DNA of 64,000 nucleotides. It comes from Mauremys mutica (taxonomy: Eukaryota; Chordata; Testudines; Geoemydidae). The notes beneath the pieces were generated by a model. That model was given only the letters and a program-made list of their open reading frames with translations, searched no databases and had not been told where the DNA came from. Every line of letters starts with the position of its first letter. The stretch's first letter is position 1. Positions 1-11,723 of this stretch are shown here, piece by piece. A program made the position numbers and the translations under genes. The DNA is taken from positions 309,832,781-309,896,780 of the forward strand of contig NC_059072.1 in NCBI RefSeq assembly GCF_020497125.1. The letters run 5' to 3'.

Positions 1-930
1 AGGATCTTAAGTCCAATCACTCCAAAGTCCAACAACCCAAAAGTCTCTGGTCAGTGCCACCCCAGAGTTTAAAAGTTTATCTGCAGAGCTTTACCCCTCC
101 AGCCTGGGTGGAAATGGGGGGGGGGCGCACACAGGGTGTTAAGGGGCACCTTACGTGGGCCGGGGCCAACTGCTCCACCTCTCCGTGGAGTTCTGCTGCA
201 GCCTTCACCACGACCGGCTCCATTCCACCAGCTGTGCCGCTCCTCCAGCCGACCCGTGACCTGCTCCAGCCGTCCCCGCAAACCGATCCACTCCGCTCAC
301 TGTTCCATGGGCTTCTCCAACGTGCTGCAACCTGCTCCGCTCTGCCAGCTGCTTAGCGATAGATCTTCAGGCTCCCCCACTCGTTAACACAGCACTCAGT
401 GATCTCAGCTCAGTAAGCTTAGCTCTTTTAGTGATTTCAGCTCTTAGTAGGGGAGCCCCAGTGCTGGTGCACCATTGGCCCAACGTGAATTCAGCTCAGC
501 AGCCTCTAGATGGACTCCTAATGGATTCAAAATTAGCTCTGCTCTTCAACAGTGGAGAGAGGAGGATGTGCAGTTGGTGTTCTAGGCCCATACCATCAGG
601 TGTACACACCAGTCCCCAACCTCTCTCATTTCACTGGCTTTTGGCACCCATGTCCCTTGTCTAGCAAGTGCTACTTAATTGCTGTTGAGACATCTCTGGC
701 ATAAAGCAGTCTCATAGTTCCTCATTCACATAATCAGGGTGACAACACTTTATTCCTCCTGCCCCAATAACAAAGAAATTGGGGATCCCAGAGCTGTCAA
801 AATAACCATCCCAGGCTGCCGTGTTCTATACTAGGTGGGGTGGGTGTGCCAATGCAAATACCTGAAATTCCTTTCCACACTCCCCATAATTCACCACCAG
901 ATGTCAGGGTAGAGCTCATCCTGACTCTGC
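1..930. other. GC-rich degenerate repeat, possibly LTR-derived
   Basis: The first 400 bases are markedly GC-rich compared with the DNA that follows. They contain alternative short open frames on both strands with no recognisable domain. Near 748 the plus strand reads TTTATT, the complement of a polyadenylation hexamer, so a minus-strand LTR relic is possible, but no matching ends or target duplication were found. No gene is supported. Confidence 0.25.
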
Positions 931-934
931 TTAC

Positions 935-1022
935 ATATGCTTTGGGGAAATTTCCTTCGTGACCCCAAATATAGCTATTTGCTAAATTCTGTCCGTATAA
1001 GCAAGACTCCTTCCGGTGAGTT
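935..1022 (-). mobile_element. CR1 3' UTR fragment
   Basis: The stretch around AATTTCCTTCGTGACCCC and CCAAATATAGC resembles, on the minus strand, the CR1 3' UTR segment at 33.91-33.96 kb (minus) and 41.86-41.91 kb (plus) in this window. It is short and heavily diverged, so it is probably an old 5'-truncated copy. Confidence 0.4.
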
Positions 1023-1525
1023 ATACTAGCCTATTTACAACTCTGTGCTTAATTGCACAGATGCTTTAGAAATATCTAGGATAGAAATAAATGCCACCAT
1101 ATATGATTGGTGTCTGGATAATTGTCCATTTTTTTCTTTAATCAATGCAGCATGCAAGGATTGAGATAAATATTGCCTAGAAAAGGGATCAGCATACTTA
1201 CAGCCCATGCATTGCAATGAAAGTTTGACATTCTCAAAGGCCTGGTTCTTATTTATATTAAGGCCTCTTTACACCCCTGTGGCAGTGTAAAGGGGACATA
1301 AAGTATGTGTCAGTGTTAATTCACTTCCATGTTAAAGCTCCTTTACTTTGGTAGAGCACTCTAATGGTATGGGCACACTGCAATTACAGCCCCACAGTTG
1401 GCCCTCCATTTCCGGGAGGTTTTCACAAAACACACAATTAGATTGTGGAACTCATTGTCACTGAGGCCAAGAGCTTTACAGGATTCAAAAATGGATGGGA
1501 CACTTCTTCTGTAAGCCTCTCACTT
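1023..1525. other. No gene seen; short hairpin repeat near 1.26-1.30 kb
   Basis: This is anonymous AT-rich DNA. A small imperfect hairpin pairs CCTCTTTACACC with GTGTAAAGGGG near 1,263-1,297, the kind of palindromic relic seen elsewhere in the window. The open frames are at most about 60 codons and look random. Confidence 0.35.
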
Positions 1526-1650
1526 TTTCAGAGCAGGGACTGGCTACTAAACTGTTTGTGCAGTACCTTGCACAATGGACCTCATTCTCAGTTGGTCCCT
1601 TGCCTCTACCACAATAAACATGATTAACAACTCTGAATAATAAAGATATC
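1526..1650 (+). mobile_element. L2/CORE-SINE-like 3' tail
   Basis: The segment contains the pattern CAGTACCTTGCACAATGG followed by a CTACCACAATAAACATG-type end and AT-rich termini. This is the layout of the ancient amniote L2-type tail, in which a 'cagcacctagcacaatgggg' motif precedes a short (A/T) terminal repeat. Divergence is high. Identification rests on motif memory and would need a consensus alignment. Confidence 0.45.
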
Positions 1651-3559
1651 CAGAGTTGCAATGGTAAAGATGTAAAAAGGCAGCAAGAGTTTCAGAAGGC
1701 ATATTAAAATCTCACATTTCAGGGCATCAACTAACCTCTAACTAATGGGGATTAGAGGAAACTGTCCCTATGAGCAGATTACTCCATAACGATCTTCTGC
1801 AGGGCTCTTTGCACTTTTTCTGAAGAAGCTGGTTCTGCCCCTCTCTCATGAGACAGATTGTGGGACTAGAAGGACCCTAATCTTGACCCACCATGGCAAT
1901 TCCTGTGCTCCTAGGTGTCTTTGATCTATTTTATTGCTCAGAGCTGACTAGGGTGAGGATAGGGGAAGCACTGGGCAGAGTGCTGCTGGGCAAGCATCCC
2001 CATCCAAAGTTCTACAAATTCCTTTCACACATGACCTAGAGCACTGACAAGTTGTTTTATGCTCCATAATTCACAAATCTTTTAAGAAAATTGTGTTTGC
2101 TGGCTCTGTTGTTTTAAACGACTGCTATTCATTTTGCTACCAGTACAGGATTTATCTTTTTCCATTCAACATTGTTGTCAGTTCTGAAGATAAATATGCA
2201 TTTGTTTTGATTTCCTCCTTAGTGTTCCAGTTATTTATACTTGGAAGCTTGGAAAGTCTGCAGGATAACCTTCCTAGATAGCTAAAGAAATTCTAAATGG
2301 CGATGAAAATATGATCTGTTAATCAGAAGGGAGATCTCATTTTCTGTTGTCATTCACCTAATACAAAAAGCCTGTCTTGGAAGGTTCTGTGTTGCAGGGC
2401 ATATGATTTTCATTCACCTCCAGGATTTGGGTTCAAGCTTCTCCAAAACCCCAGAAGCTGAAAGTCATAAACAACTTGGTATATTTTAACTAAGATCTAA
2501 AAGTACAGCTGCAGTGTAACTTTAACCACAGCATTCTGGCCACAGATTCAGCCATTCTGCACCGCCAGTGGAAATCCACAAAAGGATCATGAAAGTGGTT
2601 GGAAGAAACAATTCTTGGGTGGTAAAAAGAAAGAAACCTTAGAGTATAAATGATTGGAACCACACTTCCCTTAATTGAAGTTGAAAGGAGGCAAGAGGCA
2701 AGATCTTACCAAGAGGCAAGATCCTTAATTTTTTTGGAACATAAAATCAACATTATTAGCTCTTCTACAATGGCATTCAAATGATAATTTAATCTTTTGT
2801 CTGAGAGAATGTTTTAAAGCAAAATCTTGTAGCAGATCTTTATGCTGCTTCATATTACTCCTGGTTCCTGTACTTGATTTTCTCCCATTGTTAAAATAAA
2901 AAGCATATCTATGGAAAGTAAAGGTTCCAGAAAGCTCATCCCTCTCCTCCTCTTCCTCCCATTTCTCCTGTGATTTGGACAGTTGCCTTATTTCCTGCTG
3001 TGAGGGAGACAATCTGCAGCTCCAGACTGGCTGAGACCCAGTCGCTGTAGCTGTCATGGGATTGTAATTGTTGCCATAGATGAGACAAATGGCACTAATG
3101 CTGCAGGAGCAAAGGTGCAGTGCATGTGACAGTCCTGTTTGACTACTTGCTGTAGGTTGCACAGCCCACCCCAAATGCAGGAAATAAGTTGATGGTTTGG
3201 CAGTAGGAGTGGAGGCTGGATGGGAATTTTCTATCAGAATAATTTTTCTGACAGAAAATGCAGTTTCTGCAAAACAAAATGTTCTGTGAGATTTTGCTGA
3301 TTTTTTTCAATTTTCCATTAGTAAAATCAAAACCAAATATTTGATTTTTGGGTCAGTTTGACATTAAGCTGCATCTGCCTATGCTGTGGTGCTTTCTGGG
3401 TGTTGTAGTTCAGGTGCAATCTCCACTCTGTCTGAGGCATGTAAGGCATCATGGGAACAACATGATTTGAGGTGCATCATAGGAGGTGTCTGTGACACAG
3501 GCCTGTTGGTGGTTCACTACTCTGTGTCAGCAGCTCTTGTCAGGCCTGACACCACTTAC
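1651..3559. other. No gene recognised
   Basis: This is anonymous sequence with no recognised repeat over most of its length. The longest open frame (minus strand, 2,725-3,174, 149 codons) has a charged EEEEE run but no domain, no recognisable splice context and no paralogue in the window, so I did not annotate it. An AT-rich TTTTCTGAC-containing stretch at 3,220-3,360 resembles the AT-rich repeat at 6.59-6.79 kb. Confidence 0.3.
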
Positions 3560-4700
3560 TATACCTAACATACTGTTGTCATAATCTGTATCTAAAAGGT
3601 GTCATGTAAGGTGGTATATCCAAACTGGTAACACGCTGGTCCCAAAAATCCTTGTGTGGTGTATGTACAGTAAACCCACCAAGGACTTTATAGGTATGTG
3701 CTGCAAATGTGTTCTTAAAATGTATTTGGAAAGTCTGTTTCAGGCAAAGGAATGTGGTTCCACTTGTTTGAATGTGTGTCTGATGTAAAATAGACAAGAT
3801 GTGACCAAAGACAAAGAAAAGCACACTTACATACAAGCTAAACAAAGCCATCAGGAGAGCAGGTGGGGAAAGAGGAATACTTAACCATCAGGATGGGTGG
3901 GTGGATGCTGTACCTCCAGGATGCCTTCCTGCCTCTTGAAGCAGGGTCGATGAACTTGAGGAAGACAGGATGGCATCTACACTGCAGCGGGTGAGAGAAG
4001 CTTTGTCTGGGCTCACTTTTCAAAGACTACATTTCAAAGGTTTACTGGAATATAAGAAGAAGGAGAGAGAACCCCATAGTTACCCATTACTGGGCAGACA
4101 CAAGAGGCCAGAACTCTTGCACATATGAAAAAAGTGGATCCGTCAATGAAGGGGATTGAAGTTTCTTGGAACTGAGTTGAGGTGAGAAACCTGCTTAGGC
4201 AAAGGCTGGAACTTGCTGATTTAAGTTTTGGTCTTAGAAGTGTGTGTTTACTTTTTGTGTGCTTGTAACCCTTTCTATCTTTATTCCTTATACTTGGTAT
4301 CATTTAATCCTGTGTCCTTTTGTCAAATACACTTGTTTTACTTTTACTATAAACCAATTCAGTGCTATCAACGAAGTAAGAGTGTTTGCCAAACCCCAGT
4401 TAAATTAACGAGCTTCAGTCTGTTGTCTCTTTAAAGAAGCAAAGAACTTAATTGCAGTGCATGCGGTGGTGGGGCAGGTTTGGACATCATAGGACAGTCA
4501 GTTTGGGGAAAATTTGGGACTGGGACAGTGTTGGGGTCACCCTGCAAAGAGTAACTGGGCAGTGGATGCCAGTGTGTGACCTGCATGCTCTTAGGTTGGC
4601 TGTTGGTGTCAGGGTTGTGGGCCACAGCAGCATAGCATTTAAGGCATCCAGAGTTTCAGGCCCTTCCTGGACTATGCTCTCCTGAGGCATGTAACTGTGG
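3560..4700 (+). mobile_element. Probable retroelement LTR (solo or remnant)
   Basis: From the TGTCATGTAAGG motif near 3,600 the sequence resembles a class of long turtle LTRs. The resemblance includes the T-rich run around 4,240-4,350, a degenerate polyadenylation region (CAAATACACTTG near 4,325) and a downstream GC-richer tail with CACCCTGCAAAGAG near 4,540. No internal gag, pol or env frame lies on either side. Neither a clean TG...CA boundary nor a target duplication could be fixed, so the edges are approximate and the assignment is from memory of the layout. Confidence 0.35.
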
Positions 4701-4724
4701 TATGTAACCTATCATTTAAATCAG

Positions 4725-5770
4725 CTTCTCTACAGGTGACTGGAGGATAGCTAATGTGATGCCAATTAGAAAAAAACAAAATTTCAGAGGCAATCCTGGC
4801 AATTATTGGCTGGTAAGCCTAACTTCTGTACCAGGAAAATTGGTTGAAACTATAGTAAAGAACAGAATTATCAGACTCTGCGATGAACATGATTTGTTGT
4901 GGAAGAGTCAAGGCTTCTTTTGTAAAGGGAAATCATGCCTCACCCATCTATTAGAATTCTTTGAGGGGACAAGAGTGATCCAGAGGATATAATACTTGGA
5001 CTTCCAGAAAGCCTTTGACAAGGTCCCTCACCAAAGGTCTCTCACCAAAGGCTCTTAGGCAAACTAAGCAGTCATGGGATAAGAGGGAAGGTCCTCTCAT
5101 GGATCAGTAACTGGTTAAAACACAGGAAACAAAGGGTAGGAACAAATGGTCAGTTTTCAGAATGGAGAGAGATGAATAATGGTGTCCCCCAGGGGCCTGT
5201 ACTGGGACCAGTCCTATTCAACATATTCATAAATTATCTGGAAAATGGGATAAACAGTAAGGTGGCAAAATTTGCAGATGATACAAAACTACTCAAGATA
5301 GTTAAGTCCCAAGCAGACTGTGAAGAGCTAAAATAGGATCTCACAAATGGGTGACTGGGCAACAAAATGGCAGATAAAATTCAATGTTGATAAATACAAA
5401 GCAATGCACATTGAAAAACATAACAACAACAATACATATAAAATTTGTTGTTACCACTCAAGAAAATGATCTTGGAGTCACTGTGGATAGTTCTCTGAGA
5501 ACATCCACAAAATGTGCAGCGGCAGTCAAAAAAGTGAACAGAATGTTGGAAATCATTAAGAAAGGGATAGATAATAAGACACAAAATATCGTATTGCCTC
5601 TATATAAATCCATGGTACACCCACATCTTGAATACTGTGTGCAGATATGGTCGCCTCATCTCAAAAATATATATATTGGAATTGGAAAAGGTTCAGAAAA
5701 GGGCAACAAAAATGATTGGGGTATGGGATGGCTGCCATATGAGGAGAGATTAATAATCAGGGACTTTTCA
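4725..5770 (+). mobile_element. CR1 LINE reverse-transcriptase remnant (first copy)
   Basis: The plus strand encodes broken pieces of CR1 ORF2. A DWRIANVMPI-type start of the RT domain (about 4,740) is followed by the NYWLVSLTSVPGKLVET block, an LDFQKAFDKVPHQ-type block interrupted by stops (about 4,998-5,035), the FADDTKLLKIVK catalytic block (5,270-5,310) and the C-terminal LYKSMVHPHLEYCVQIW block (5,600-5,650). Order and spacing match the better-preserved minus-strand CR1 at 25-27 kb. Frame changes and stop codons (for example the TAA near 4,990) show it is inactive. The 5' endonuclease part is missing, as is usual for CR1 truncation. Confidence 0.8.
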
Positions 5771-6190
5771 GCTTGGAAAAAGGGGTAAACAGTAAGGTGG
5801 AAATATTTGCAGATAATACAAAATTACTCAAGATAGTTAAGTCTAAAGCAGACACTGAAGAGTTACCAAGGGATCTCACAAAAGTGGGTGACTGGGCAAC
5901 AAAATGGCAGATGAAGTTCAATATTTATAAAGGCAAAATAATGCACATTGGAAAACATAATATTAGAGTCACTGTGGATAATTCTCTGAAAACATCTGCT
6001 CAATGTGCAGCACCAGTCAAAAAAGCCAATCCAATGTCAGAAACCATTAGGAAAGGGATAGATAATAAGACAGTAAATATCATAATGCCACTATAGAAAT
6101 CCATGGTATGCCCAAATCTTGAATATTGTGTGCGGTTCCAGTTGCCACACCTCAAAAAAGATATAGTGGAAAAGATACAGAAAAGGGACC
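5771..6190 (+). mobile_element. CR1 RT remnant, duplicated segment
   Basis: The sequence restarts at the VNSKVEIFADNTKLLKIVK block and again runs through the region corresponding to 5,240-5,690, ending near LEYCVRFQ (about 6,140). It is therefore a second partial copy in the same orientation directly after the first. The catalytic FADD motif reads FADN here. The join falls where the two parts of the CR1 frame both contain a TGGAAAA-GGG-like string. The copy ends without a CR1 3' tail. A short motif CTATCTAGTCTCATCTCCTG at about 6,198 may be the edge of another CR1 tail. Confidence 0.7.
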
Positions 6191-6585
6191 ATTGTGCTAT
6201 CTAGTCTCATCTCCTGTACAACATCATTTCTAGTGATAAACACCCACTCCTCTAAAAACTACTACAATTAACACTTTTTGGGGCAGTCTCAGCAAAGAGG
6301 CTAAGGACTGAATTACCATACATTCGATCTTGGATGTAGCCTTAGAGAGATCTGCATTTCCTGTACCGCTTCATATTCCAGGGATGTGAAAGTGTCTGAT
6401 TACAACACAAATAGGAAGCACTGATCTACAAAGGAAGTTTCAATCAGTACTAAGTAGCAGGTGCCCTAAATGATTTTAACAGAATATTTCAACTATTATT
6501 TTATTTTTATTTATATGTGATATAATGATGTCAGTAGCAGCAGTGCATATTATTATCATGCATTGCTACTACTGATATGTCATAA
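6191..6585. other. No gene seen
   Basis: This is anonymous AT-rich sequence following the CR1 remnant. Nothing beyond short direct and inverted AT motifs is visible. Confidence 0.4.
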
Positions 6586-6790
6586 AATAATAACTGTAAA
6601 ATTAATAAATATAAATGAAAAAACTCATACAATAAAACTTGAAATTAAATTTTCTAATTTTCCAAAACAAAATTTTTCCAAAATTAAAATATTTTCATTT
6701 TTTTCTTTTGCAGGAAGTTTCACTTTTGTTGAAGCCCCTTTTTCCAACAAAAAAAAACTTTAAATAAAACTTTTCTGACCAGCTCTATAT
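6586..6790. repeat. AT-rich interspersed repeat ending GACCAGCTCTAT
   Basis: This is an unusually AT-rich segment with long A and T runs, closed by TTTTCTGACCAGCTCTAT. Similar AT-rich blocks occur near 3.22-3.36 kb, 35.59-35.69 kb and 52.30-52.38 kb. That suggests a dispersed, strongly decayed non-coding family. Its class is unknown to me. The 66-codon open frame inside is a low-complexity artefact. Confidence 0.3.
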
Positions 6791-7445
6791 GTAAGAGCCA
6801 AATAGCCTTTTCACTGACAGTTCATGGCTCACTGAGAACTTCCAACTCAAGTTGTCTAGCCATTTAGACCAACCCTGTCACCAAGGTATCAGCATTTTGC
6901 ATTATAAAAAGCTAAACTGGGAATATTAAATAGCGCCCAGTGTTGTTTCCATTATGGATGAGCCTGTGTCTGGATCTGAATTCCACTCCCTATCTGGAGA
7001 AACATGTGTCTGGATCCAGATCTGAAAATCTCAATTTGATGATGGGTTTCACTGCATATACAACCATACAACTAGAGCTGTGCAATGCACACCCGTAAGC
7101 TACAATGCCTATATATACTCATTGGCCATATTTCCTTGGACTAAGTTAGCTGGGGTGAGAAGCAGGGTGCAGAACCATAAAGGGGCCACAAATTCAACTA
7201 CCTGTTGGCCCAGCACTGGCAGGCCAATTCTGTCCTACGCATGTCAGTGCCTGCTAACTAAGGGAAGTGCTGATTTAGTGCATCACCTTAACAGAGCCCT
7301 TGCCATAAATTAAAGCTGCACCTCCCCAGCAGCAACCTCGAGGGAGAATGGCAGCTGTTAACACCACCTAGCCTCCTTAGAAGTCCTGTGGGTGCCAGGA
7401 TTTTCCAATATGGACAAAGGGCAAAAGAGCACTTTCACTAGCCTT
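6791..7445. other. No gene seen
   Basis: This is anonymous sequence with no recognised repeat boundary and no coding signal beyond short random frames. Confidence 0.35.
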
Positions 7446-7625
7446 GTTCTTATAAACAGCTGAACAATTTTGGCTGAAATTCTGCAGAAACTTTCTGCCT
7501 GAGGCAGACACCTGGCACAGAAAATTTCAGCCAAAATGGTTAAACTTTGGCAAAGTTACAAGCAACCTAAAACACGGTCTTATGATAGCAACCTTAGTAG
7601 GCAGCAGTATCAGTTCCATCTATAA
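7446..7625 (+). repeat. Unclassified dispersed repeat, copy 1 (partner at 29.30-29.48 kb)
   Basis: The segment from the CAGCTGAACAATTTTGGCT motif through GCCTGAGGCAGACACCTGGC and AGTTACAAGCAACCTAAAAC to TAGGCAGCAGTATCAG is clearly related to 29,301-29,480, with several blocks of over ten matching bases in the same order. This shows an interspersed family of a few hundred bases. No coding capacity or terminal structure is visible, so the class is left open. Confidence 0.55.
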
Positions 7626-8790
7626 TACATACAAGCATCTAAATATAAACGGTGGTAGGAGAGAGGAAAACATTTCACCTATGAATCAATTCTAAAACCA
7701 TTTACTGTAACTTTTCTGCTAGCTATAAATAATTGTGCGTGTTTCAGCCACTGCATTTCTGCTTCTTTCCCTCCCCCGCCACAACTTCTGTGGATCTTAA
7801 TTTTACTGGTCCTCTTTTATTCTAGCCGTGCCCTGGGAGAGGGGTGTGAGGTGAAATGGGGCAAGTATTTCACCACTTTAAAAAGACTGTTCGGAATGAT
7901 CAGCTAACAGCTCATCTGCCAATTGAGTCCCAGCTCTAAGCTACTAAACAATTTACATAAAAAGTTATACATTTCTGACAGAGAGCTGGAAAATGTGCTT
8001 ATGCTTCAATAGTGATCAACTCCCTTATTTATTTCACATTGCTTTAAAATCTCGTGGGATGGTGAGGACTTAAAGGAAGCTAAAAGGGGCAATAGAAGCG
8101 GAAAGTAAGAAATGAATCAATATTGTAAACAATTGTTTATATCTGGAGCCCTTGGTTGAGATTTTACAAATCAACAATCTTCTATTTACTTTGCCTATCC
8201 CAGCTGTTCCTAGTGATATGTGAAACCGCTAGCTCTCTCTTTCTCTCAGTGTGTGTGTATGAAAGAAAGGCTATGATTTGCAAATAAGTGATTACAATTT
8301 TCCAGATAGTGCAAACTCTGTCATATCACTGAATGACAGTCATTAGCAAATCTTTTTAAGTCAATGATTCTTTGGATAGTTAAATATCAATCTAAGTATT
8401 ACATCAGTGTATAAACAGATTGATGAATTGGTAGGATATAAAACATATAGAACTGCAAACAGAATTTAGAGCAACTACCTGCAGGTATAATTTTTGTGCA
8501 ACACATGAGTGGCATTGAATTATTAGACAAGCTGGTTGCCTTGTAATTACAGCTCCATTCACTGACCTGTTTGAAATGAGCTCTGAAGTGAAATGAACCA
8601 AAGCATTTGCAATCATGCTTAATAATGACAGATATTGAAAGAAAACCTGAACGGCCAGATTTGAATCCCCTTTCTCTAGTTGAGAAGTACCTTGCTGTAT
8701 GAGTAGCTTCAACGTGACTACTGAAGGAGTAAAGTATTACTCAACTTGGGTAAGGCTGGTAGTGTCGTTCTCTATGATGTAACTTTAGTT
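7626..8790. other. No gene recognised
   Basis: This is anonymous sequence with mixed AT-rich stretches. The longest open frame (minus strand, 102 codons, 8,404-8,712) has no recognised domain and no neighbouring coding evidence. Confidence 0.35.
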
Positions 8791-8984
8791 CTTGTTTCAG
8801 CATTTCAGCAACAATGTACTGATGAGACACCATGCACCGAGGGTGTGCTGTAGGGAGACTCCTCTCTCCAGTCAAGATTCACAGCCTGAACCCTCTCCCG
8901 GAGTTAGGTGCCTAAGCCAGGTCAGTCCTTTATCAAGCAAAACCAAGGCATCACTGGGCCAGGGAGAGGGTGTGAATGACTCTC

Positions 8985-9052
8985 TATAGTCCAGTGGTTA
9001 GGTTCACACCTGGGCTGTGGGAGATCCTTGTTCCCATCCCTCTACTCCAATG
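8985..9052 (+). repeat. tRNA-like SINE module, forward arm
   Basis: TAGTCCAGTGGTTAGG is an A-box-like string (compare TRGYNNARNGG). It is followed about 30 bases later by a GGGAGATCCTTGTTCCCATCC segment in the position of a decayed B box. The arm faces an oppositely oriented tRNA-like arm at 9,172-9,240. A related arrangement occurs at 62.36-62.47 kb. It is a SINE-type relic, not a tRNA gene, because cloverleaf stems are not conserved. Confidence 0.45.
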
Positions 9053-9171
9053 CCTATTTAATTTATACACAGAGGAAGAGCTTCAACTGAGAGACCTCTG
9101 CCCCAGAATACCCTGTAGTTCAGGCATTCTCCTGGGAGCGGGGCAACATGAGTTCAGCTCCTCCTTCTACA

Positions 9172-9240
9172 TCTGGCAAAGGGGGGAATTGAACCTAGGT
9201 CTTCTACATCCACAGAGAATGCTATAACCATTGAGACAAA
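9172..9240 (-). repeat. tRNA-like SINE module, reverse arm
   Basis: On the minus strand this reads an A-box-like TCAATGGTTATAGCATTC and then a B-box-like AGGTTCAATTCC. It is inverted relative to the arm at 8,985-9,052. The DNA between them (TCTGCCCCAGAATACCC and neighbours) belongs to the same composite repeat. Confidence 0.5.
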
Positions 9241-9244
9241 TGTT

Positions 9245-10330
9245 GTAATGGGTAGGCCACCACCTGCTCCTCTTTCTGGGTTTAGCCAGGCTCTAAACAT
9301 ACCTACTGAATCAGGCCCTAGAGGCACTATAAGTGGGGGATGCCTGCTTTGTGAATTCTGCTGGGGCTTAGCCATGAATTAGGCACTGAGCTGCTGGGAG
9401 ATGTCCAGGGCTGCGGTGTCTGTACACAGGCCCAGCCTGTAGATACCTCAGGGACTTTAATATCAGAAACGTAGGCACATATGCAGAGATGACCCATGCC
9501 TGCTGAAAGGTGCGGGGGAGGGCTCAGAGAGAACAGAGTGAGGGCAGCTGGCTTTAGCCCTGTTACTGGGCATGCTTAGTCTGTGTCAGCATGCTCAGTT
9601 CAAGCCAAGCAGCAAATCTCTGCATGTCCACTCTGCCCTCACGCATTGCCTCTGCACATAGGGACTTTAGGCAGCAGCTGAACAGGGGTTTTGTGAATGC
9701 CAGTGGCACCTAAATGTTGGACTTGGGCCCCTAACTGCCACTTTAGGCACCCATGTCCTGCCTGTGAATCCCACTCTGAGTACCCACAACTCCTAAGGGA
9801 GTCTATGGGAGCTGCAGCTATTCAGCATCTTTCAGAGTCAGGCCCTAAAGTCTCAGGCTTACATTTTTAAGGGTTTGATCCTGTAGGTTACTTGACTACC
9901 ACTGAAGTTGAGAATATTCAGCACCTTTTAGAACCTTGGAGGATCAAGCTCTAAAGACCTGACATAAAGCCCATTGATGTCACACAGTGAGTTTTTCTTT
10001 GCACTTAATGGGCTTTTGATCAGGCTGTACGTGAGCACATCATGCTTTCTGGTGTGTGTGTGGCCTATTATTAGTGGCATGCATGAGAAAGCTAAAGTGA
10101 AGTAGAGCGGCTCCATCAGTCCTTTCATGGCAGAGATTTCACTTTTAGACATCTCACCCATCATAGTAACCCCCACATTATACATGATGTTACTTGATAT
10201 GGTTCATATCTGTTTGATAGTGACCCAGGCAATTTTTCTGGCTCATCTTTTTGTTAAAGGGAAAAATTAACCCTGAATGAACTGTTATTGGATAGGATGA
10301 TTCCACAAGGAGAACAACAAACTTCTGCCC
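9245..10330. other. Composite repeat tail and anonymous DNA
   Basis: The stretch up to about 9,850 contains GGCACC/TAGGCAC-type phrases recurring in both orientations (for example near 9,380, 9,706 and 9,745). This suggests that the tRNA-like modules belong to a larger palindromic repeat. The remainder has no recognised feature. Confidence 0.3.
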
Positions 10331-10334
10331 ATGC

Positions 10335-10335
10335 A

Positions 10336-10371
<36 letters not shown>

Positions 10372-10372
10372 G
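10335..10372. repeat. Compound microsatellite (GT)n(GA)n
   Basis: An alternating GT run of about 16 bases passes directly into an alternating AG run of about 22 bases. It is a perfect compound dinucleotide microsatellite and therefore likely to vary in length between individuals. Confidence 0.9.
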
Positions 10373-11462
10373 GCAGGAGATGGTGGAAGTATCTGCCCAA
10401 GGTGTATTTTAAAAGGAAGCCACATGTTAGTTAAAATTCGATCTTATGGTCCTATATCTGGCCAGGGCCAAATCAACCCTATGGGCCAAGTTAATCCCAG
10501 GGTTAAATCCATTTAAATCAATGGAATTACAGTGGGGATACATTTGGTCTATCAAGTCCCTATAAGCAGTCCACTCACCTCTACGTTCTTAGCCGATTAG
10601 TCACAATCTCCATTTAGAGATCAGAGGTTTGCAGCATTTTATCTGTGAAACAACCTCTCTTTTCGCAGAGCTGACTGTCTATTGGGTAGCTTTACAGGTC
10701 CTGCCTTACCACTCAAAGACTTGTGGGCTTTCTCTCAACCCAGATCTTCACTCCACCCCCACCTCTGCAGGATGGCCCAAGGCATCCATGTTGCCTGTCT
10801 GCCTGTCCAAAACAATGCCCCTGAAATCACCATACTCCAGACCTATATATTAATTAACATGGCCCTGTCTCTTGCTTTGTATTATATGTCTGATTAAATC
10901 ATTGCAAGATCATGTGACAAACAATTTTGTGGAAAACTGTTGTATCTAGTGCAGATTTCTAATCCCCTAACAAAAACATTTATTTATTAATTAGGAATTA
11001 TCCCTGTTATTTATAAGGAAACGCATGCAAGGTCTTCCAGCACTGCATGTTTGCCTAGAATGCTTCACTAAGTATATAACCTTTGGCACTGAGCATATAT
11101 CCTTTAGGAGTGTTAGGTATTAGAATGTATTTATTTAAGCCTTGAGCCACCAGGATGTCCGTTGAGATAAAAGTCACTTTTCAAGGTTGCCCCAGAACTC
11201 ATGACCTTTGCGGGCACTCCATAATTTTGAAGACTTCCTGGTTAAATAAGGTTTAGTATTCAAAAGAATTTGGCCTCTAGCAAGGAAAGGTGAAAAGTCA
11301 TCTATATTTGAACATTTTCAGTATGGAGAATTAGACATTCTCTGTGATATTAAAGTCAGATCTACTGTATTGTAGTCTGTAGTAAGAGGTAAGAGACAAA
11401 GCTGGAATCACCAACTCATTCAGAAGACCATCAGCTTGAGGAGTTAATTGAAAGACAAAGGG
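10373..11462. other. No gene recognised
   Basis: This is anonymous sequence. Overlapping short frames at 10,629-10,897 have no domain. Confidence 0.35.
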
Positions 11463-11536
11463 ACAGATTCTAACACTATTGTGAATCTAGAGTAACTCCA
11501 TTGGCACTCTAGATTCACTGGAGTGAATCTGGGCCA
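11463..11536. repeat. Short palindromic amniote-type repeat
   Basis: Two arms, GTGAATCTAGAGTAACTCC and the reverse-oriented GAGTGAATCTGGGCC side, flank CATTGGCACTC. The layout fits the ancient palindromic family whose arms carry CAGATTCTGA/TCAGAATCTG and a CTCCATTGA core. It is decayed and non-coding. Confidence 0.35.
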
Positions 11537-11723
11537 AAGGGATAAGTTCTGCTTTCACTTATACCCCTGTAGGCCCACTGACTTCCATAGGGTGGATGGG
11601 GTTGCATGGGAATAAGTGAAGCCAAATTTGATGCAAATCCTGTTTATTTATAATGTCTAAAAGCTGGCACTATCAGCTAGAGTGCTAAGACTGATCTCAG
11701 TTACATGCATACAATCTTACTTA

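Noticed and set aside
2725..3174. 149-codon minus-strand frame with an EEEEE run
   Set aside because: No recognised domain, no splice signals in useful positions and no second evidence. It could be tested by conservation, but I cannot support it as an exon.
8985..9240. Possible functional tRNA genes
   Set aside because: A/B-box-like strings are present, but acceptor and anticodon stems are not maintained and the modules are part of a repeat.
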